DNA of 64,000 nt, taken from assembly GCF_002278135.3 (NCBI RefSeq), contig NZ_CP029425.2, forward strand, positions 2,146,001 to 2,210,000, written 5' to 3'. Below are positions 39,063 to 49,242 of the stretch, piece after piece. The stretch's first letter is position 1. The number at the start of each line of letters is the position of its first letter. The notes under the pieces are model-generated. The model searched no databases and was not told the DNA's origin. It saw only the letters and a list, made by a program, of their open reading frames with translations. The stretch comes from Bradyrhizobium ottawaense (lineage in GTDB: Bacteria; Pseudomonadota; Alphaproteobacteria; Rhizobiales; Xanthobacteraceae). The position numbers and the translations under genes were made by a program.

Positions 39063-42000
39063 GGGCTTCGCTCCCGGCACTGGACAGAATGCGAAGCAGT
39101 CCGGTCAGCGGCGCATGGAGCCCCTCAGGCCGGTTGGACAGCTCGTACTCTACTTCATCGAAGGCGTGATCAAGCAGGAAAAACCTTAACAGGCCTTCTG
39201 CGGATTGCCGATCCTCCGGCCACAGCCGTCGATCGGTCACGGCCTCGCGATAGGCGGACAGGAAGGTTGCGGCGGTTCGCTCGCGCCATTCGTCAAGCGC
39301 TGCGGTGATCCGGCCCTGCTCGTCGGAGGCACCCGTGAGTGCGCGGCTCAGCGCCGCGTTAACCGAAAGATCGATCGAGCGGATCAGGCCGGCGACGTCG
39401 CGCGCGGCAGGCAGCTTGCGCCGCTTGTCGGCCAGCGGCACACGGGGATTGCCGTCAAAGTCGATGATGAAGATATCGTCCTTCACGATCAGAGTCTGCC
39501 CGAGGCGGAAGTCGCCATGATGACGGATGTTCAGCCCGCCGATCCCGGAAGGCAATAGCGCATTCAGGGTGGCGGGCAGGGACGCGCGCACGGCGGCGAG
39601 CTGGTCGATCAGCGGCCGGTCCGCCTCCCGCATGCCGTCGCGGCTGTCGGCCAGCCGTTCGAAAATCCGCTCGGCCCGCGCCTTGAGGTCGGACACGAGG
39701 CGTTTGACGTACGCAGAGCCGATCGGCTCCGGGGCGAGATCGTCCGGCTTTGCCGCCGCCAGGGCAACATGCAACTCGCCGAGCCGCCGGCCGATCTGCG
39801 CGATGAAGTGCAGATAAGGCGCTTGCTCCTGGGTCTCGCGCGGCGCTTCGCCTGCCGACAACACGCGTTGCTCGTCGATATAGCGATCGAGATAACCCGT
39901 GGTCACGGTCCAGCCGTCACCCTGGTTCTCGACATAGGCATGGAGCACGCCGAGCGTGCTGCGCTGATCGCCTTCGACCAGCTCGACGCTGCCGAGCAAC
40001 GCCGGCGTATTGGCAAAGCGCGCGACCTCGGTGAGATAATGGCCGATCTCGATCTCGGGGTTGATGCCGCTTTCGAGCTGGCGATAGAGCTTGGCGACGT
40101 ACTGGTTGTCGACCAGCGCGGTGCTGTTCGATTGCTCGATCGCGCGGATGCGTTCGGGCTCCTTGATGGTGTAATCGGCGAAGCGGCTGGTCGCCTTGAA
40201 CTCCAGCCGCAGATTGTTCTCTTCCACCACCAGGTTCTGCGACAGGTTGCGCAGGAACAGGCCGATGAAGATCTGATCGGTCGCCACGTCGAGCAGCGTG
40301 CCCTCGCGCGCGCCCTGGCGCACGGCGGCGAGCGCCTTCGGGTTGAACCGCTCGCGGTCGAAGCGCACCCACTCGATCTGCATCGGAAGCACGTAACGCG
40401 GCGCAGCGTCCTGGTCCGGCCTCTCAAAGAACGCGATCCAGGGCCTGTTGTCGCCGATGTCGCAGAACGGCACCGCCGAGGTCAGCGCGGTCTTGATGTG
40501 CTTGGGATTGTGCTCGGGATACCACCGCGTCCGCGACAAGAATCCCGGCAGCACGTCGCGCTCGAACACGCCGCGCTCGCGGGCGAGCGACACCCAGTTC
40601 GAGTTCACCGGCACCACCAGCGTCTCGAACTCCGGCACCGCGCGCGGCGTCACCGGCTCGGACTTGTCGCGCTCCTGGAGCTGGAACCAGTAGAAGCCGT
40701 AGGGCCCCAGCGTGATCATGTAGGGCAGTTCGCCGATCGCGGGGAAGCGCGTCCGTCCCAGCATCTCCTGCGGGATGCGGTCCTTCCACGGCGACAGGTC
40801 GAGCTCGGTCGCTTGCGCTGCGCGCGACAAATTGGCGACGCAGAGGATCACCTCGTCGCGGTATTGGCGGACATAGGCGAGCACGGCGCGATTGGCCGGG
40901 CGGATGAAGGTCATGGTGCCGCGGCCGAAAGCGAGCGTCGACTTGCGCACCGAGATCAGCCGCTTGGTGGCGCTGAGCAACGACGACAGGCTGCGCGACT
41001 GCGCCTCCACATTCACCGATTCGTAGCCGTAGACGGGATCCATGATCAGCGGCGCGTAGAGGCGGGCCGGGTCGCAGCGTGAGAAGCCGCCGTTGCGGTC
41101 AGGGCTCCACTGCATCGGCGTGCGGACGCCGTTGCGGTCGCCGAGATAGATGTTGTCGCCCATCCCGATCTCGTCGCCGTAATAGATGATCGGCGTGCCG
41201 GGGAAGGACAGCAGCAGCGAGTTCATCAGCTCGATCTTGCGCCGGTCATTGTCCATCAGCGGCGCAAGGCGCCTGCGGATGCCGACATTGATGCGGGCAC
41301 GGGGATCGTTGGCGTAGGTGGTCCAGAGATAATCGCGCTCGACGTCGGTGACCATCTCCAGCGTCAGCTCGTCATGGTTGCGCAGGAACAGCGCCCATTG
41401 GCAGCTTGCCGGAATGTCCGGCGTCTGGCGCAGAATGTCGGTGATCGGAAAGCGGTCCTCCTGCGCGATCGCCATGTAGATGCGCGGCATCAGCGGGAAG
41501 TGGTAGGCCATGTGGCACTCGTCGCCGCGGCCGAAATATTCCTGCACGTCCTCCGGCCATTGATTGGCCTCGGCGAGCAGCAGCTTGCCCTTGGAGTAGG
41601 AATCCAGCTCGTGGCGCAGGCGCTTGATGATCGCATGCGTCTCGGGGAGGTTTTCGTTGTTGGTGCCGTCGCGTTCGCACAGATAGGGAATGGCGTCGAG
41701 CCGGAAGCCGTCGACGCCGGCGTCCAGCCAGCGCTTCATCACCTGGATGAGCGCGCTGACCACGCGCGGATTGTCGAAATTGAGATCGGGCTGGTGCGAG
41801 AAGAAGCGGTGCCAGTAGAACGCGCCGGCCTCGTGATCCCAGGTCCAGTTCGACTTTTCGGTGTCGGTGAAGATGATGCGCGTGCCCTGGTATTTCTGGT
41901 CGGTATCGCTCCAGACATACCAGTTGCGGGCGCTGGAGCCGGGATGGCTGCGGCGCGCGCGCTTGAACCATTTGTGCTGGTCCGAGGTGTGGTTGACGAC

Positions 42001-42348
42001 GAGTTCGGTGATGACGCGCAGGCCGCGCTTCTGCGCTTCCTGGATGAAGCGCTTGAAGTCCTTCATCGTCCCGAAATCGGGATTGACCGAGCCGTAGTCG
42101 GCGATGTCGTAGCCGTCGTCGCGGCCGGGCGAAGGGTAGAACGGCAAAAGCCACAGCGCGGTGACGCCGAGCTCCTGGAGATAGGGCAGCTTCTCGGTCA
42201 GCCCGGCGAAATCGCCGATCCCGTCATTGTTGCTGTCGGCGAAGGCCTTGACGTGGAGCTGATAGATAATGGCGTCCTTGTACCAGAGCTCATCCACGAT
42301 CTCAGCAGCCTCAAGCTTCTTGGTGTCGACGGAAGACAGAACATTCAT
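39055..42348 (-). CDS. treS: Fused trehalose synthase-maltokinase
   Basis: A 1097-residue fusion. The TreS part (about 1-560) is a GH13 trehalose/maltose isomerase: [14 protein letters not shown], nucleophile in [16 protein letters not shown], Glu in [26 protein letters not shown], all intact. The C-terminal maltokinase (about 610-1097) phosphorylates maltose to maltose-1-phosphate, the GlgE substrate. Its catalytic loop HGDFRLGQ (Asp946) and metal region IDFDGNP (Asp963/Asp965) keep the core Asp residues but differ from the common HGDxHLGQ and DFEGEP forms. The ATG at 42348 lies 11 bases after glgE. The fusion is common in proteobacteria. Confidence 0.95.
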   Translation of the reverse strand: MNVLSSVDTKKLEAAEIVDELWYKDAIIYQLHVKAFADSNNDGIGDFAGLTEKLPYLQELGVTALWLLPFYPSPGRDDGYDIADYGSVNPDFGTMKDFKRFIQEAQKRGLRVITELVVNHTSDQHKWFKRARRSHPGSSARNWYVWSDTDQKYQGTRIIFTDTEKSNWTWDHEAGAFYWHRFFSHQPDLNFDNPRVVSALIQVMKRWLDAGVDGFRLDAIPYLCERDGTNNENLPETHAIIKRLRHELDSYSKGKLLLAEANQWPEDVQEYFGRGDECHMAYHFPLMPRIYMAIAQEDRFPITDILRQTPDIPASCQWALFLRNHDELTLEMVTDVERDYLWTTYANDPRARINVGIRRRLAPLMDNDRRKIELMNSLLLSFPGTPIIYYGDEIGMGDNIYLGDRNGVRTPMQWSPDRNGGFSRCDPARLYAPLIMDPVYGYESVNVEAQSRSLSSLLSATKRLISVRKSTLAFGRGTMTFIRPANRAVLAYVRQYRDEVILCVANLSRAAQATELDLSPWKDRIPQEMLGRTRFPAIGELPYMITLGPYGFYWFQLQERDKSEPVTPRAVPEFETLVVPVNSNWVSLARERGVFERDVLPGFLSRTRWYPEHNPKHIKTALTSAVPFCDIGDNRPWIAFFERPDQDAAPRYVLPMQIEWVRFDRERFNPKALAAVRQGAREGTLLDVATDQIFIGLFLRNLSQNLVVEENNLRLEFKATSRFADYTIKEPERIRAIEQSNSTALVDNQYVAKLYRQLESGINPEIEIGHYLTEVARFANTPALLGSVELVEGDQRSTLGVLHAYVENQGDGWTVTTGYLDRYIDEQRVLSAGEAPRETQEQAPYLHFIAQIGRRLGELHVALAAAKPDDLAPEPIGSAYVKRLVSDLKARAERIFERLADSRDGMREADRPLIDQLAAVRASLPATLNALLPSGIGGLNIRHHGDFRLGQTLIVKDDIFIIDFDGNPRVPLADKRRKLPAARDVAGLIRSIDLSVNAALSRALTGASDEQGRITAALDEWRERTAATFLSAYREAVTDRRLWPEDRQSAEGLLRFFLLDHAFDEVEYELSNRPEGLHAPLTGLLRILSSAGSEAHA

Positions 42349-42359
42349 GGCGTGGCCCC

Positions 42360-44306
42360 TTACGCCAGGCAGCGGAACAAGAGCGCCGGATCGCGGTCGG
42401 GATCGATACGCAACCTGATCCCGCCCCATTCGATGCGGGACTGTTCGCCGGTGAGAAGGTTTTCGAGTGTCGTCACATGGTGCCGCTGCCCGCCGGCGTC
42501 AACGGTGACGTCGCCGAGCGGCAGCCAGCACTCGCGCAAATGGCCCGAAAGCGCGATCACGATGAGGACGGTGTTGGCCGGCTCGGCCGCCTCCTTGACG
42601 AAGGCGATCGTCTCGCCGTCCTCAATGCCGAGAAACCGCAAATTTGCCGTTTGCTGGAGCGCGGCATTGTCGTTGCGGATGCGGTTGAGACCGGCAATGT
42701 AGGACTTGATGTTGCCGGGCCGGTCCCAGTCGCGTTGCCGGATCTGGTATTTCTCGGAATCCAGATATTCCTCGCGACCGGGCATCGCCTCGTGTTCCAG
42801 CAGCTCGAAGCCGCTGTAAACGCCGTAGCTGCCCGACAATGTCGCCGCCAGCGCAACGCGCGACTTGAACGCCCAGGCCTCTCCGCCCTGGAGATGATAG
42901 GGCAGCAGGTCGGGCGTGTTGACGAACAGGTTCGGGCGATAGAAGTCGCGCTCGGGATAGCGCGTCAGCTCGCCGAGATATTGCTCCAGCTCCCACTTTG
43001 TCGTGCGCCAGGGGAAATAGGTGAAGGACTGCGCAAAGCCGAGCTTGGCGAGGCCCTTCATCAGCTTCGGCCGGGCAAACGTCTTGGAGAACAGGATCAC
43101 CTCGGGATGCCGGCGGCGGATGTCGCGGATCAGCCAGTCCCAGAATGCAAGCGGCGCGGTGTCGTGGTTGTCGATGGCGAAGATGGTGACGCCTTGGTCG
43201 ATCCAGAACAGCATGGCATCGCGAAACCCGTTCCACAGCCCGGCCCTGTCGACGGAGTCGAAATCGGGGATCACGATGTCCGAATAGGGTCCATCCGCGG
43301 TCCGCACCGAGCGGTCCGGCCGCCATTTGAACCATTCCGGATGCAGCGTCAGCCAGGGATGGTCGGGCGAGCATTGCACGGCGAAATCGAGCGCGAGCTC
43401 GAGACCGTATTCCAGGCAGGTCGCAACCAGCGCGCGGAAATCCTCGATGGTGCCGAGATCGGGATGCAGCGCATCGTGGCCGCCCTCGGCGGCTCCGATC
43501 GCGTAGGGCGAGCCGGGCTCGCCCTCGGTTGCCACCGGCGCATTGTTGCGGCCCTTGCGACGGCTGCGGCCGATCGGCTGGATCGGCGTCAAATAGAGCA
43601 CGTCAAAACCCATCGCGGCGATATCGGGCACGCGGGCGATGCAGTCGCGCAGCGTGCCGTGCTGGCCGGCGACCTGGCTCTGGCTGCGCGGCATCATCTG
43701 ATACCAGGCGCCGAAGCGCGCCTTGTCGCGGTCGACGGTCAGCGGGAAAGGCTGCGAGCGGGTCAGGTCTGGCCGGGACTGGCTCTCTGCCATGGCATTG
43801 CCGAGCTCGGCCGCAAGCAGCGAGGCGACGTCGCCGGTCTGAAGATAATCCTCGCACTGTCTGACGATGACCGCCGCCGCGTCCTGTCGCGCGCCATGCG
43901 CCTTGGTCAGGAGCCCGGCCCCCTCGATCGCATCGAGGCTGACATCGGCACCCATTCGCTGCTTGCGCGCGACTCCGTGCGACCAGGTGGCGAACTCGTC
44001 GGTCCAGGCCTCGATCGCGTAGACATGTTGGCCGGGCTCAACGGGTGTGAATCCGCCGGACCAGCGGTCATTGCCCCGATGGTCCATCGGCTCGCGCTTC
44101 CAGTCGCGGTCCTGCTCGCGGCGCCAGATCAGCGCGGCCCCGACCACGGCATCGCCATCGCGGTAGACATCGGCCCACACCTCCATGCGCTCACCCGCGA
44201 TCCGCTTCACCGCGAAGCGGCCGGCGTCGATTGCGGGATAGACGTCCTCGATCAGGAAAGCGCTGCCGGCTGCGGCACTTTCGACAGTTTGAATTGTCTT
44301 GTTCAC
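42360..44306 (-). CDS. glgE: GlgE-like maltosyltransferase with altered catalytic residues
   Basis: A 648-residue protein of the GlgE family (alpha-1,4-glucan:maltose-1-phosphate maltosyltransferase). Family marks remain: [59 protein letters not shown] and [15 protein letters not shown]. The nucleophile region reads [10 protein letters not shown] instead of FRVDNPHTKP: the Asp stays (codon 43170-43172), but the usual Arg is Ala (43176-43178). The acid/base Glu, 29 residues later, is Lys (AAG, 43083-43085) in FSKTFARP instead of (L/F)xEAFTRP. It may be inactive or altered. The start is uncertain; GTG 44306 fits the family length but lacks a clear ribosome site. Confidence 0.85.
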   Translation of the reverse strand: MNKTIQTVESAAAGSAFLIEDVYPAIDAGRFAVKRIAGERMEVWADVYRDGDAVVGAALIWRREQDRDWKREPMDHRGNDRWSGGFTPVEPGQHVYAIEAWTDEFATWSHGVARKQRMGADVSLDAIEGAGLLTKAHGARQDAAAVIVRQCEDYLQTGDVASLLAAELGNAMAESQSRPDLTRSQPFPLTVDRDKARFGAWYQMMPRSQSQVAGQHGTLRDCIARVPDIAAMGFDVLYLTPIQPIGRSRRKGRNNAPVATEGEPGSPYAIGAAEGGHDALHPDLGTIEDFRALVATCLEYGLELALDFAVQCSPDHPWLTLHPEWFKWRPDRSVRTADGPYSDIVIPDFDSVDRAGLWNGFRDAMLFWIDQGVTIFAIDNHDTAPLAFWDWLIRDIRRRHPEVILFSKTFARPKLMKGLAKLGFAQSFTYFPWRTTKWELEQYLGELTRYPERDFYRPNLFVNTPDLLPYHLQGGEAWAFKSRVALAATLSGSYGVYSGFELLEHEAMPGREEYLDSEKYQIRQRDWDRPGNIKSYIAGLNRIRNDNAALQQTANLRFLGIEDGETIAFVKEAAEPANTVLIVIALSGHLRECWLPLGDVTVDAGGQRHHVTTLENLLTGEQSRIEWGGIRLRIDPDRDPALLFRCLA

Positions 44307-44337
44307 GGTGATGCCATTGACAAGAAAGCAGGAGCCC

Positions 44338-44432
44338 GTTTCCCTTGTCGGGAACCTACGCTTGGTACCTATATAGAAAGCCGGTTGTGTGTCATTAGTT
44401 CCCTCGGGAACGGGTGGCGCGGTCTGCGAGTT
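44338..44432. promoter_or_regulatory. Divergent glgE/malQ control region with palindromic GGAAC boxes
   Basis: GTTCCCTCGGGAAC (44398-44411) is a perfect palindrome made of two back-to-back GGAAC boxes. On the plus strand GGAAC (44407-44411), 17 bases, AGTT (44429-44432) points to malQ. On the minus strand GGAAC (44398-44402), 17 bases, CTTT (44377-44380) points to glgE and is a weaker match. A second, imperfect copy GTTTCCC-N5-GGGAAC lies at about 44338-44355. These could be EcfG promoters or a repressor operator. Confidence 0.45.
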
Positions 44433-44510
44433 AGGGCTGACTAACGTCTTCCACCGTCTCGTTAAAATCGATGCCCCCGGCAAAAGGGTGGCCTGCAAGC
44501 TGCGTGCCGA

Positions 44511-46472
44511 ATGGATCTTTTAGCTCAAGCCCGGATCAAGGGCGTTCAATCCGAATTCATCGACGCCCTCGGAAAGCTGCGGGTCACCGATCCCGTGGCC
44601 CTCAAATCCATTCTCGATGCCCTGCCGGAGAAGCGGGTTTACCGCTTCGTCAGCGGGCCGGTCGTGGTCCGCGCCTTGGGGCATCCGCGCACCGAATTGG
44701 CGACGATCGGCGCGCCGCCGCTGAAGTGGAAATTGGCCGCAAAGGGGGAGGTGATCGCCGAGGGCGAGACGCGCGAGCCCGTGATCCCCTGGCCTGCCGG
44801 CCTGCCGCTCGGCTATCACCGGTTGACACTGACCGATGCCGAAGGTGTGACGGAAGAGGTGCCGATGATCGTGGCGCCCGAGCGCGCCTTCGGCGGCGAT
44901 TTCGATCGCGGCTGGCTGCTTGCCGTGCAGCTCTACAGCGTCCGTTCGGACCGCAATTGGGGCATCGGCGATTTCACCGATCTCGCCGATCTCGTCCGGC
45001 TCGCAAAGCAGCTGGGGGCTGACGGTGTCGGACTCAATCCGCTGCATGTCCTGTTCGACGACCACCCGGCCGATTGCAGTCCCTACTCGCCGAATAGCCG
45101 GCTGTTCCTCAATCCGCTCTATATCGACGTCGAAGCCATTCCCGAATTCTCCGCAGACCTCGTGCCCGACGCGGCCGCGACCGCGGCCCGTCTGCGCCAA
45201 GGCGATCGCGTCCCCTATGCCGACATGGCGGCGTTGAAATGGCTGGGCCTGCGCGCCGCCTTTGACAGCTTCGTGACGACGGCAAGCGCGGCGCGCCGCA
45301 AGGCGTTCGACGCCTTCCGCGCCGCCCGCGCGCCGCTATTGTCCCGCTTCGCCTGCTTCGAGGTGCTGCGCCATCGTTTCACCGCGCCATGGTGGGAATG
45401 GCCGGTTGAATGGCAGCAACCGGACGAGGCGAAATGCGCCAGCTTGCGCAATGGGGCTGACAAGCGCGAGGTCGAGTTCGTCGAATTCGTGCAATGGACC
45501 GCAGATAGCCAGCTGCATGCTGCCAAGGAGCTTGCCAGCCAGCTCGGCATGCGCGTCGGGCTCTATCTCGACGTCGCCGTCGGCGTGCAGTCCAACGGCT
45601 TCGATGCCTGGAACGAGCAGATGGCGATCTCCCGTCATCTCGCCGTCGGCGCGCCGCCCGACGTGCTCAACACCATCGGCCAGGACTGGGGCCTTGCCGG
45701 CTTCAACGCCGGCGGCCTGGAAGCGCAATCCTTCGTGCCGTTCGCCGACATGCTGGCGGCCTCGATGCGCCATGCCGGCGCGATCAGGCTTGATCACGTG
45801 CTGGGCCTGAAGCGGCTTTATCTCGTGCCCCGCGGCTTCAAGCCGGATAACGGCGCCTATGTGCAGATGCCGTTCGAGGCGCTGCTTGGCGCCGTGGCGC
45901 GCGAGAGCGCGGCCCACAAATGCATCGTGATCGGCGAGGACCTCGGCACCGTGCCGGAAGGTTTTCGCGAGACCATGCAGGATTTCGGCATCTGGTCCTA
46001 TCTCGTCATGATGTTCGAGCGCGACGATGCCGGCCATTTCCGCAATGTCGACCATTACCGGCCCAACGCGCTGGTCACGCTGAACACGCATGACCTGTCG
46101 ACCTATGCCGGCTGGCGCTCATTCGGCGACCTGAAGATGAAGCGCTCGCTCGGGCTCGATCCCGGCGAGAACGACCAGGCGCGCTGGGATGCGCTCGGCA
46201 GGCTCGACGAGATCCTGCGCCAGAACGGCATTCGTGCCAACGACCTCTATTCGGTGCTCGCCTTCCTGTCGCGCACGCCGTCGCGGCTGCTCGCGGTCTC
46301 CATGGAGGATCTGCTCGGCGTGATCGACCAGCCCAACATTCCCGGCACGATCGACGAACATCCGAACTGGCGCCAGCGCCTGCCTGTTGCGCTCGACAAG
46401 ATCGCCGCGAAGGTCGATCTCACGGCCTTGCGAGCAGCGACGCGGGAACGTTCGTTGAATGGCGGGAGTTGA
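44511..46472 (+). CDS. malQ: 4-alpha-glucanotransferase (amylomaltase)
   Basis: A 653-residue GH77 enzyme transferring maltosyl units between 1,4-glucans and releasing glucose. An N-terminal accessory domain (about 1-135) precedes the barrel starting WLLAVQLYSVRSDRNWGIGDF. The substrate-binding DCSPYSPNSRLFLNPLYID, nucleophile Asp in GAIRLDHVLGLKRLY, acid Glu in VIGEDLGTVPEGF and NTHDLSTYAG are all present. Extended MalQ forms of about 650-700 residues are usual in proteobacteria. The ribosome site is poor. Divergent from the glycogen operon, followed after 45 bases by a GH15 gene; it would process dextrins from GlgX. Confidence 0.95.
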   Translation: MDLLAQARIKGVQSEFIDALGKLRVTDPVALKSILDALPEKRVYRFVSGPVVVRALGHPRTELATIGAPPLKWKLAAKGEVIAEGETREPVIPWPAGLPLGYHRLTLTDAEGVTEEVPMIVAPERAFGGDFDRGWLLAVQLYSVRSDRNWGIGDFTDLADLVRLAKQLGADGVGLNPLHVLFDDHPADCSPYSPNSRLFLNPLYIDVEAIPEFSADLVPDAAATAARLRQGDRVPYADMAALKWLGLRAAFDSFVTTASAARRKAFDAFRAARAPLLSRFACFEVLRHRFTAPWWEWPVEWQQPDEAKCASLRNGADKREVEFVEFVQWTADSQLHAAKELASQLGMRVGLYLDVAVGVQSNGFDAWNEQMAISRHLAVGAPPDVLNTIGQDWGLAGFNAGGLEAQSFVPFADMLAASMRHAGAIRLDHVLGLKRLYLVPRGFKPDNGAYVQMPFEALLGAVARESAAHKCIVIGEDLGTVPEGFRETMQDFGIWSYLVMMFERDDAGHFRNVDHYRPNALVTLNTHDLSTYAGWRSFGDLKMKRSLGLDPGENDQARWDALGRLDEILRQNGIRANDLYSVLAFLSRTPSRLLAVSMEDLLGVIDQPNIPGTIDEHPNWRQRLPVALDKIAAKVDLTALRAATRERSLNGGS

Positions 46473-46517
46473 CGGCGTAAAGGGCTTCCAGGGGCTGTTT
46501 TCAAGGCTCGCACCACA

Positions 46518-48320
46518 TTGTCTCAGAGGATCGAGGACTATGCGCTGATCGGTGATTGCGAGACCGCGGCGCTGGTCGGGCGCAACGGCTCGATCGACTG
46601 GCTGTGCTGGCCCGCCTTCGATTCCGATGCCTGCTTTGCCGCCATCCTCGGCAGCGATAAGAACGGCCGCTGGCTGGTTACGCCGGCCGAGGACGTCACC
46701 AGCATCTCACGCCGCTATCTCGGCAACACTCTCATCCTCGAAACGCGTTTCGAGACGAAGAGCGGCACCGTCGCGCTGATCGATTTCATGCCGCCGCGCG
46801 GCAAGGCGTCCGACATCGTGCGGCTGGTCCGCGGCGTCAGCGGCGCGGTGAAGATGCGGATGGAGCTCGTCATCCGCTTCGGCTTCGGCATCGATATCCC
46901 CTGGGTGCGGCGGATCGACCATTCGCTGATGGCCATCGCCAGCCAGGATATGACCGTGCTGCGCACGCCTGTCGAGATTCGCGGCGAGGATCTGACCACG
47001 GTTGCCGATTTCGAGGTGAAGGCCGGCGAGACGGTACCCTTCGTGCTGACCTACGGCCCCTCGCATCTGGAGCCGCCCGCGCCGATCGATCCGGAGATCG
47101 CGCTTCAGGACACCGAAAAGTTTTGGCAGGATTGGTGCGGCCATTGCACCCGCGACGGCGACTATCAAGACCTCGTCATGCGCTCGCTGATCACGCTGAA
47201 GGCGCTGACCTTCGCGCCGACCGGCGGCATCGTCGCGGCACCCACCACCTCGCTGCCGGAAAAGCTCGGGGGCAGCAGGAACTGGGACTATCGCTTCTGC
47301 TGGCTGCGCGATGCCACCTTCACGCTGCTGGCGCTGATGAACTCGGGATACACCGAGGAAGCCCTGGCTTGGCACAATTGGCTGCTGCGCGCGGCGGCCG
47401 GCTCGCCGGCGAACATGCAGATCATGTACGGCATCTGGGGCCAGCGGAGGCTCTTGGAATGGGAGGCGGGCTGGCTCGAGGGCTATGAGGGCGCCAAGCC
47501 GGTGCGCGTCGGCAATGCCGCACATGCGCAGCTCCAGCTCGACGTCTATGGCGAATTGATCGACGCCTTCCACCAGTCGCGCATGGCCAAGCTCAAGCTG
47601 GACGACGAAACGACATGGGCGCTGGAATGTGCCGTGCTCAATCATCTGGCCGAAGTCTGGGACCGGCCCGATCACGGCATCTGGGAGCGGCGCGGCCAGC
47701 CCAGGCACTACGTCTTCTCCAAGGTGATGACCTGGGTCGCCTTCGACCGCGGCATCAAGAGCGCCGAGACCTTCGGCTTCAAGGCGCCGCTGCTGCACTG
47801 GCGTACGTTGCGCGAGGCCATTCATCGCGACGTCTGCAACCGGGGGTTCGACGTGGAGGAAAATGCCTTCGTCGAATCCTACGGCTCGAAATTGCTCGAT
47901 GCCAGCGTGCTGCTGCTGCCGGCCGTGGGCTTTTTGCCGCCGTCGGACCCGCGCATCCGTGGCACCATCGCCGCGGTCGAGACATGTCTGGTGCGCGACG
48001 GCTTCGTGCTGCGGCACGATCCGCGCGAGCTGCCTGCAGGGCAGCCGCCGCTCGAAGGCGCGTTCCTGGCCTGCAGCCTGTGGCTCGCCGATGCCCATGT
48101 GCTCGCCGGCGATCTCGACAAGGCGCAGATCTTGCTCGATCGCGTGGCCGGCATCGCGAACGACGTCGGGCTGCTGGCCGAGGAATACGATTCAGTCGCC
48201 CGGCGCCAGACCGGCAATTTCCCGCAGGCGCTGACCCACATCGCGCTGATCAACACCGCGCACAATCTGTCGGCGGCAAGGCAACAGTGCGACAAGCCGG
48301 CGGTGCAGCGGTCGAAGTAG
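46518..48320 (+). CDS. GH15-family glucoamylase/trehalase-like hydrolase
   Basis: A 600-residue cytoplasmic GH15 protein, starting at TTG with RIEDYALIGDCETAALVGRNGSIDWLCWP (two short pieces of a family hallmark N-terminal beta-domain). The (alpha/alpha)6 catalytic domain has NWDYRFCWLRDATFTLLAL, an acid Glu in HGIWERRGQPRHYVFSK, and a later Glu in EENAFVESYGSKLLDAS. No signal peptide is visible. Members hydrolyse terminal alpha-glucosidic bonds; related actinobacterial proteins are trehalases, so the in-vivo substrate here could be trehalose or dextrin. The 45-base gap to malQ suggests one operon, giving the locus a disposal arm. Confidence 0.9.
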   Translation: MSQRIEDYALIGDCETAALVGRNGSIDWLCWPAFDSDACFAAILGSDKNGRWLVTPAEDVTSISRRYLGNTLILETRFETKSGTVALIDFMPPRGKASDIVRLVRGVSGAVKMRMELVIRFGFGIDIPWVRRIDHSLMAIASQDMTVLRTPVEIRGEDLTTVADFEVKAGETVPFVLTYGPSHLEPPAPIDPEIALQDTEKFWQDWCGHCTRDGDYQDLVMRSLITLKALTFAPTGGIVAAPTTSLPEKLGGSRNWDYRFCWLRDATFTLLALMNSGYTEEALAWHNWLLRAAAGSPANMQIMYGIWGQRRLLEWEAGWLEGYEGAKPVRVGNAAHAQLQLDVYGELIDAFHQSRMAKLKLDDETTWALECAVLNHLAEVWDRPDHGIWERRGQPRHYVFSKVMTWVAFDRGIKSAETFGFKAPLLHWRTLREAIHRDVCNRGFDVEENAFVESYGSKLLDASVLLLPAVGFLPPSDPRIRGTIAAVETCLVRDGFVLRHDPRELPAGQPPLEGAFLACSLWLADAHVLAGDLDKAQILLDRVAGIANDVGLLAEEYDSVARRQTGNFPQALTHIALINTAHNLSAARQQCDKPAVQRSK

Positions 48321-48330
48321 TAGCGCTCTC

Positions 48331-48367
48331 TCCGTTCTCTCCCCCACAAGAGGGGAGGGAACGCACC
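48331..48367. repeat. REP-like palindrome (CTCCCCCACAAG...GGGGAG)
   Basis: A short palindromic element between convergent GH15 and HAD genes, TCTCCCCCACAAGAGGGGAG. Related copies occur at 62024-62049, 62149-62174 and in 63781-63910. It may end transcription from both sides. Confidence 0.6.
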
Positions 48368-48404
48368 GCAGTGGAGGAGCCTGTCGAGGCTCTTCACATC
48401 AAGC

Positions 48405-49217
48405 TCAGCCCACCCCATTCCACTTCAAGATCATCTCCATCGCCTCGGCAAAGCCATCCTGCTCGTTGCTCGCAGTGACGTGCGTCGCTTGGTCCTTGAC
48501 GTAGTCGGTGGCGTTGCCCATGGCGATCGAGATGCCGCTGACGGCGAACATCGCAAGGTCGTTCTGCATGTCGCCGATGGTGGCGACGGCGCCGGTCGCA
48601 ATGCCCAGGCGCCTGGCCATCGCCTCCACGAATGTGCCCTTGTTGAAGCCCGGCGGGGTGATGTCGAGATAATAGGTCTGCGAGCGCACCGCGGTGGCCT
48701 CGCTGCCGAGCGCCTCCTGCATCGCCTTCTCGCAAGCCTCGAGGCCGGCGGCGTCGGCGCTGGCGCCGACGATCTTGCAGGCGCTCGACAGGTAAGGCGA
48801 AAAGTCCGTCACGATGGTGGGATCGGAGCGGATCGTATGCTGCTCGTGCGCGACGTATTTACCGCTGGGGTTGTCGATCAGCCACTTGTCGGTGGTGAAC
48901 AGCCAGATGTCGGCGCCGAATTCGCGGAGGATCTGCAAGGACCGCTCGGCCGCACTGGCCGGGATCAGGTGCTGTTCGACCGGCCGCATCTCGGGATCGA
49001 CGATCGAGGAGCCGTTGAAGGGGCCGACCGGCAGCCAGAGCGCCAGCGGCTCGATCAGGACTCGCATGCCGATGGCGGGACGGCTGGAGGTGATGGTGAA
49101 GCCGATGCCGGCCTTGTGCAGCCGCTGCACCGCACCCCTCGCGCGTTCCGTCAGCGTCTTGTCCTTGGTCAGCAGCGTGCCGTCGACGTCGGAGACCACG
49201 AGGGAGATTTGCGTCAT
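48405..49217 (-). CDS. HAD-family (Cof-type, IIB) sugar-phosphatase
   Basis: A 270-residue HAD hydrolase. The motif I nucleophile is VVSDVDGTLLTKD, motif II is FTITSSRP, motif III/IV is ATIGDMQNDLAMF with the metal-binding Asp pair, and a C2B cap lies in between, defining the Cof-like subgroup that dephosphorylates sugar phosphates. The ATG at 49217 has GAAGG upstream. It is the last gene of the tal-pgi/zwf operon, 25 bases after gluconokinase, so a sugar-phosphate or gluconate-related substrate is likely, but specificity is not visible. Confidence 0.92.
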   Translation of the reverse strand: MTQISLVVSDVDGTLLTKDKTLTERARGAVQRLHKAGIGFTITSSRPAIGMRVLIEPLALWLPVGPFNGSSIVDPEMRPVEQHLIPASAAERSLQILREFGADIWLFTTDKWLIDNPSGKYVAHEQHTIRSDPTIVTDFSPYLSSACKIVGASADAAGLEACEKAMQEALGSEATAVRSQTYYLDITPPGFNKGTFVEAMARRLGIATGAVATIGDMQNDLAMFAVSGISIAMGNATDYVKDQATHVTASNEQDGFAEAMEMILKWNGVG

Positions 49218-49242
49218 GACAGAACCTTCAGGTTTCCAAATC

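Noticed and set aside
42477..44444. 655-codon plus-strand open frame antisense to glgE
   Set aside because: No recognisable domain, repetitive composition, and the opposite strand encodes a family-level GlgE alignment throughout.
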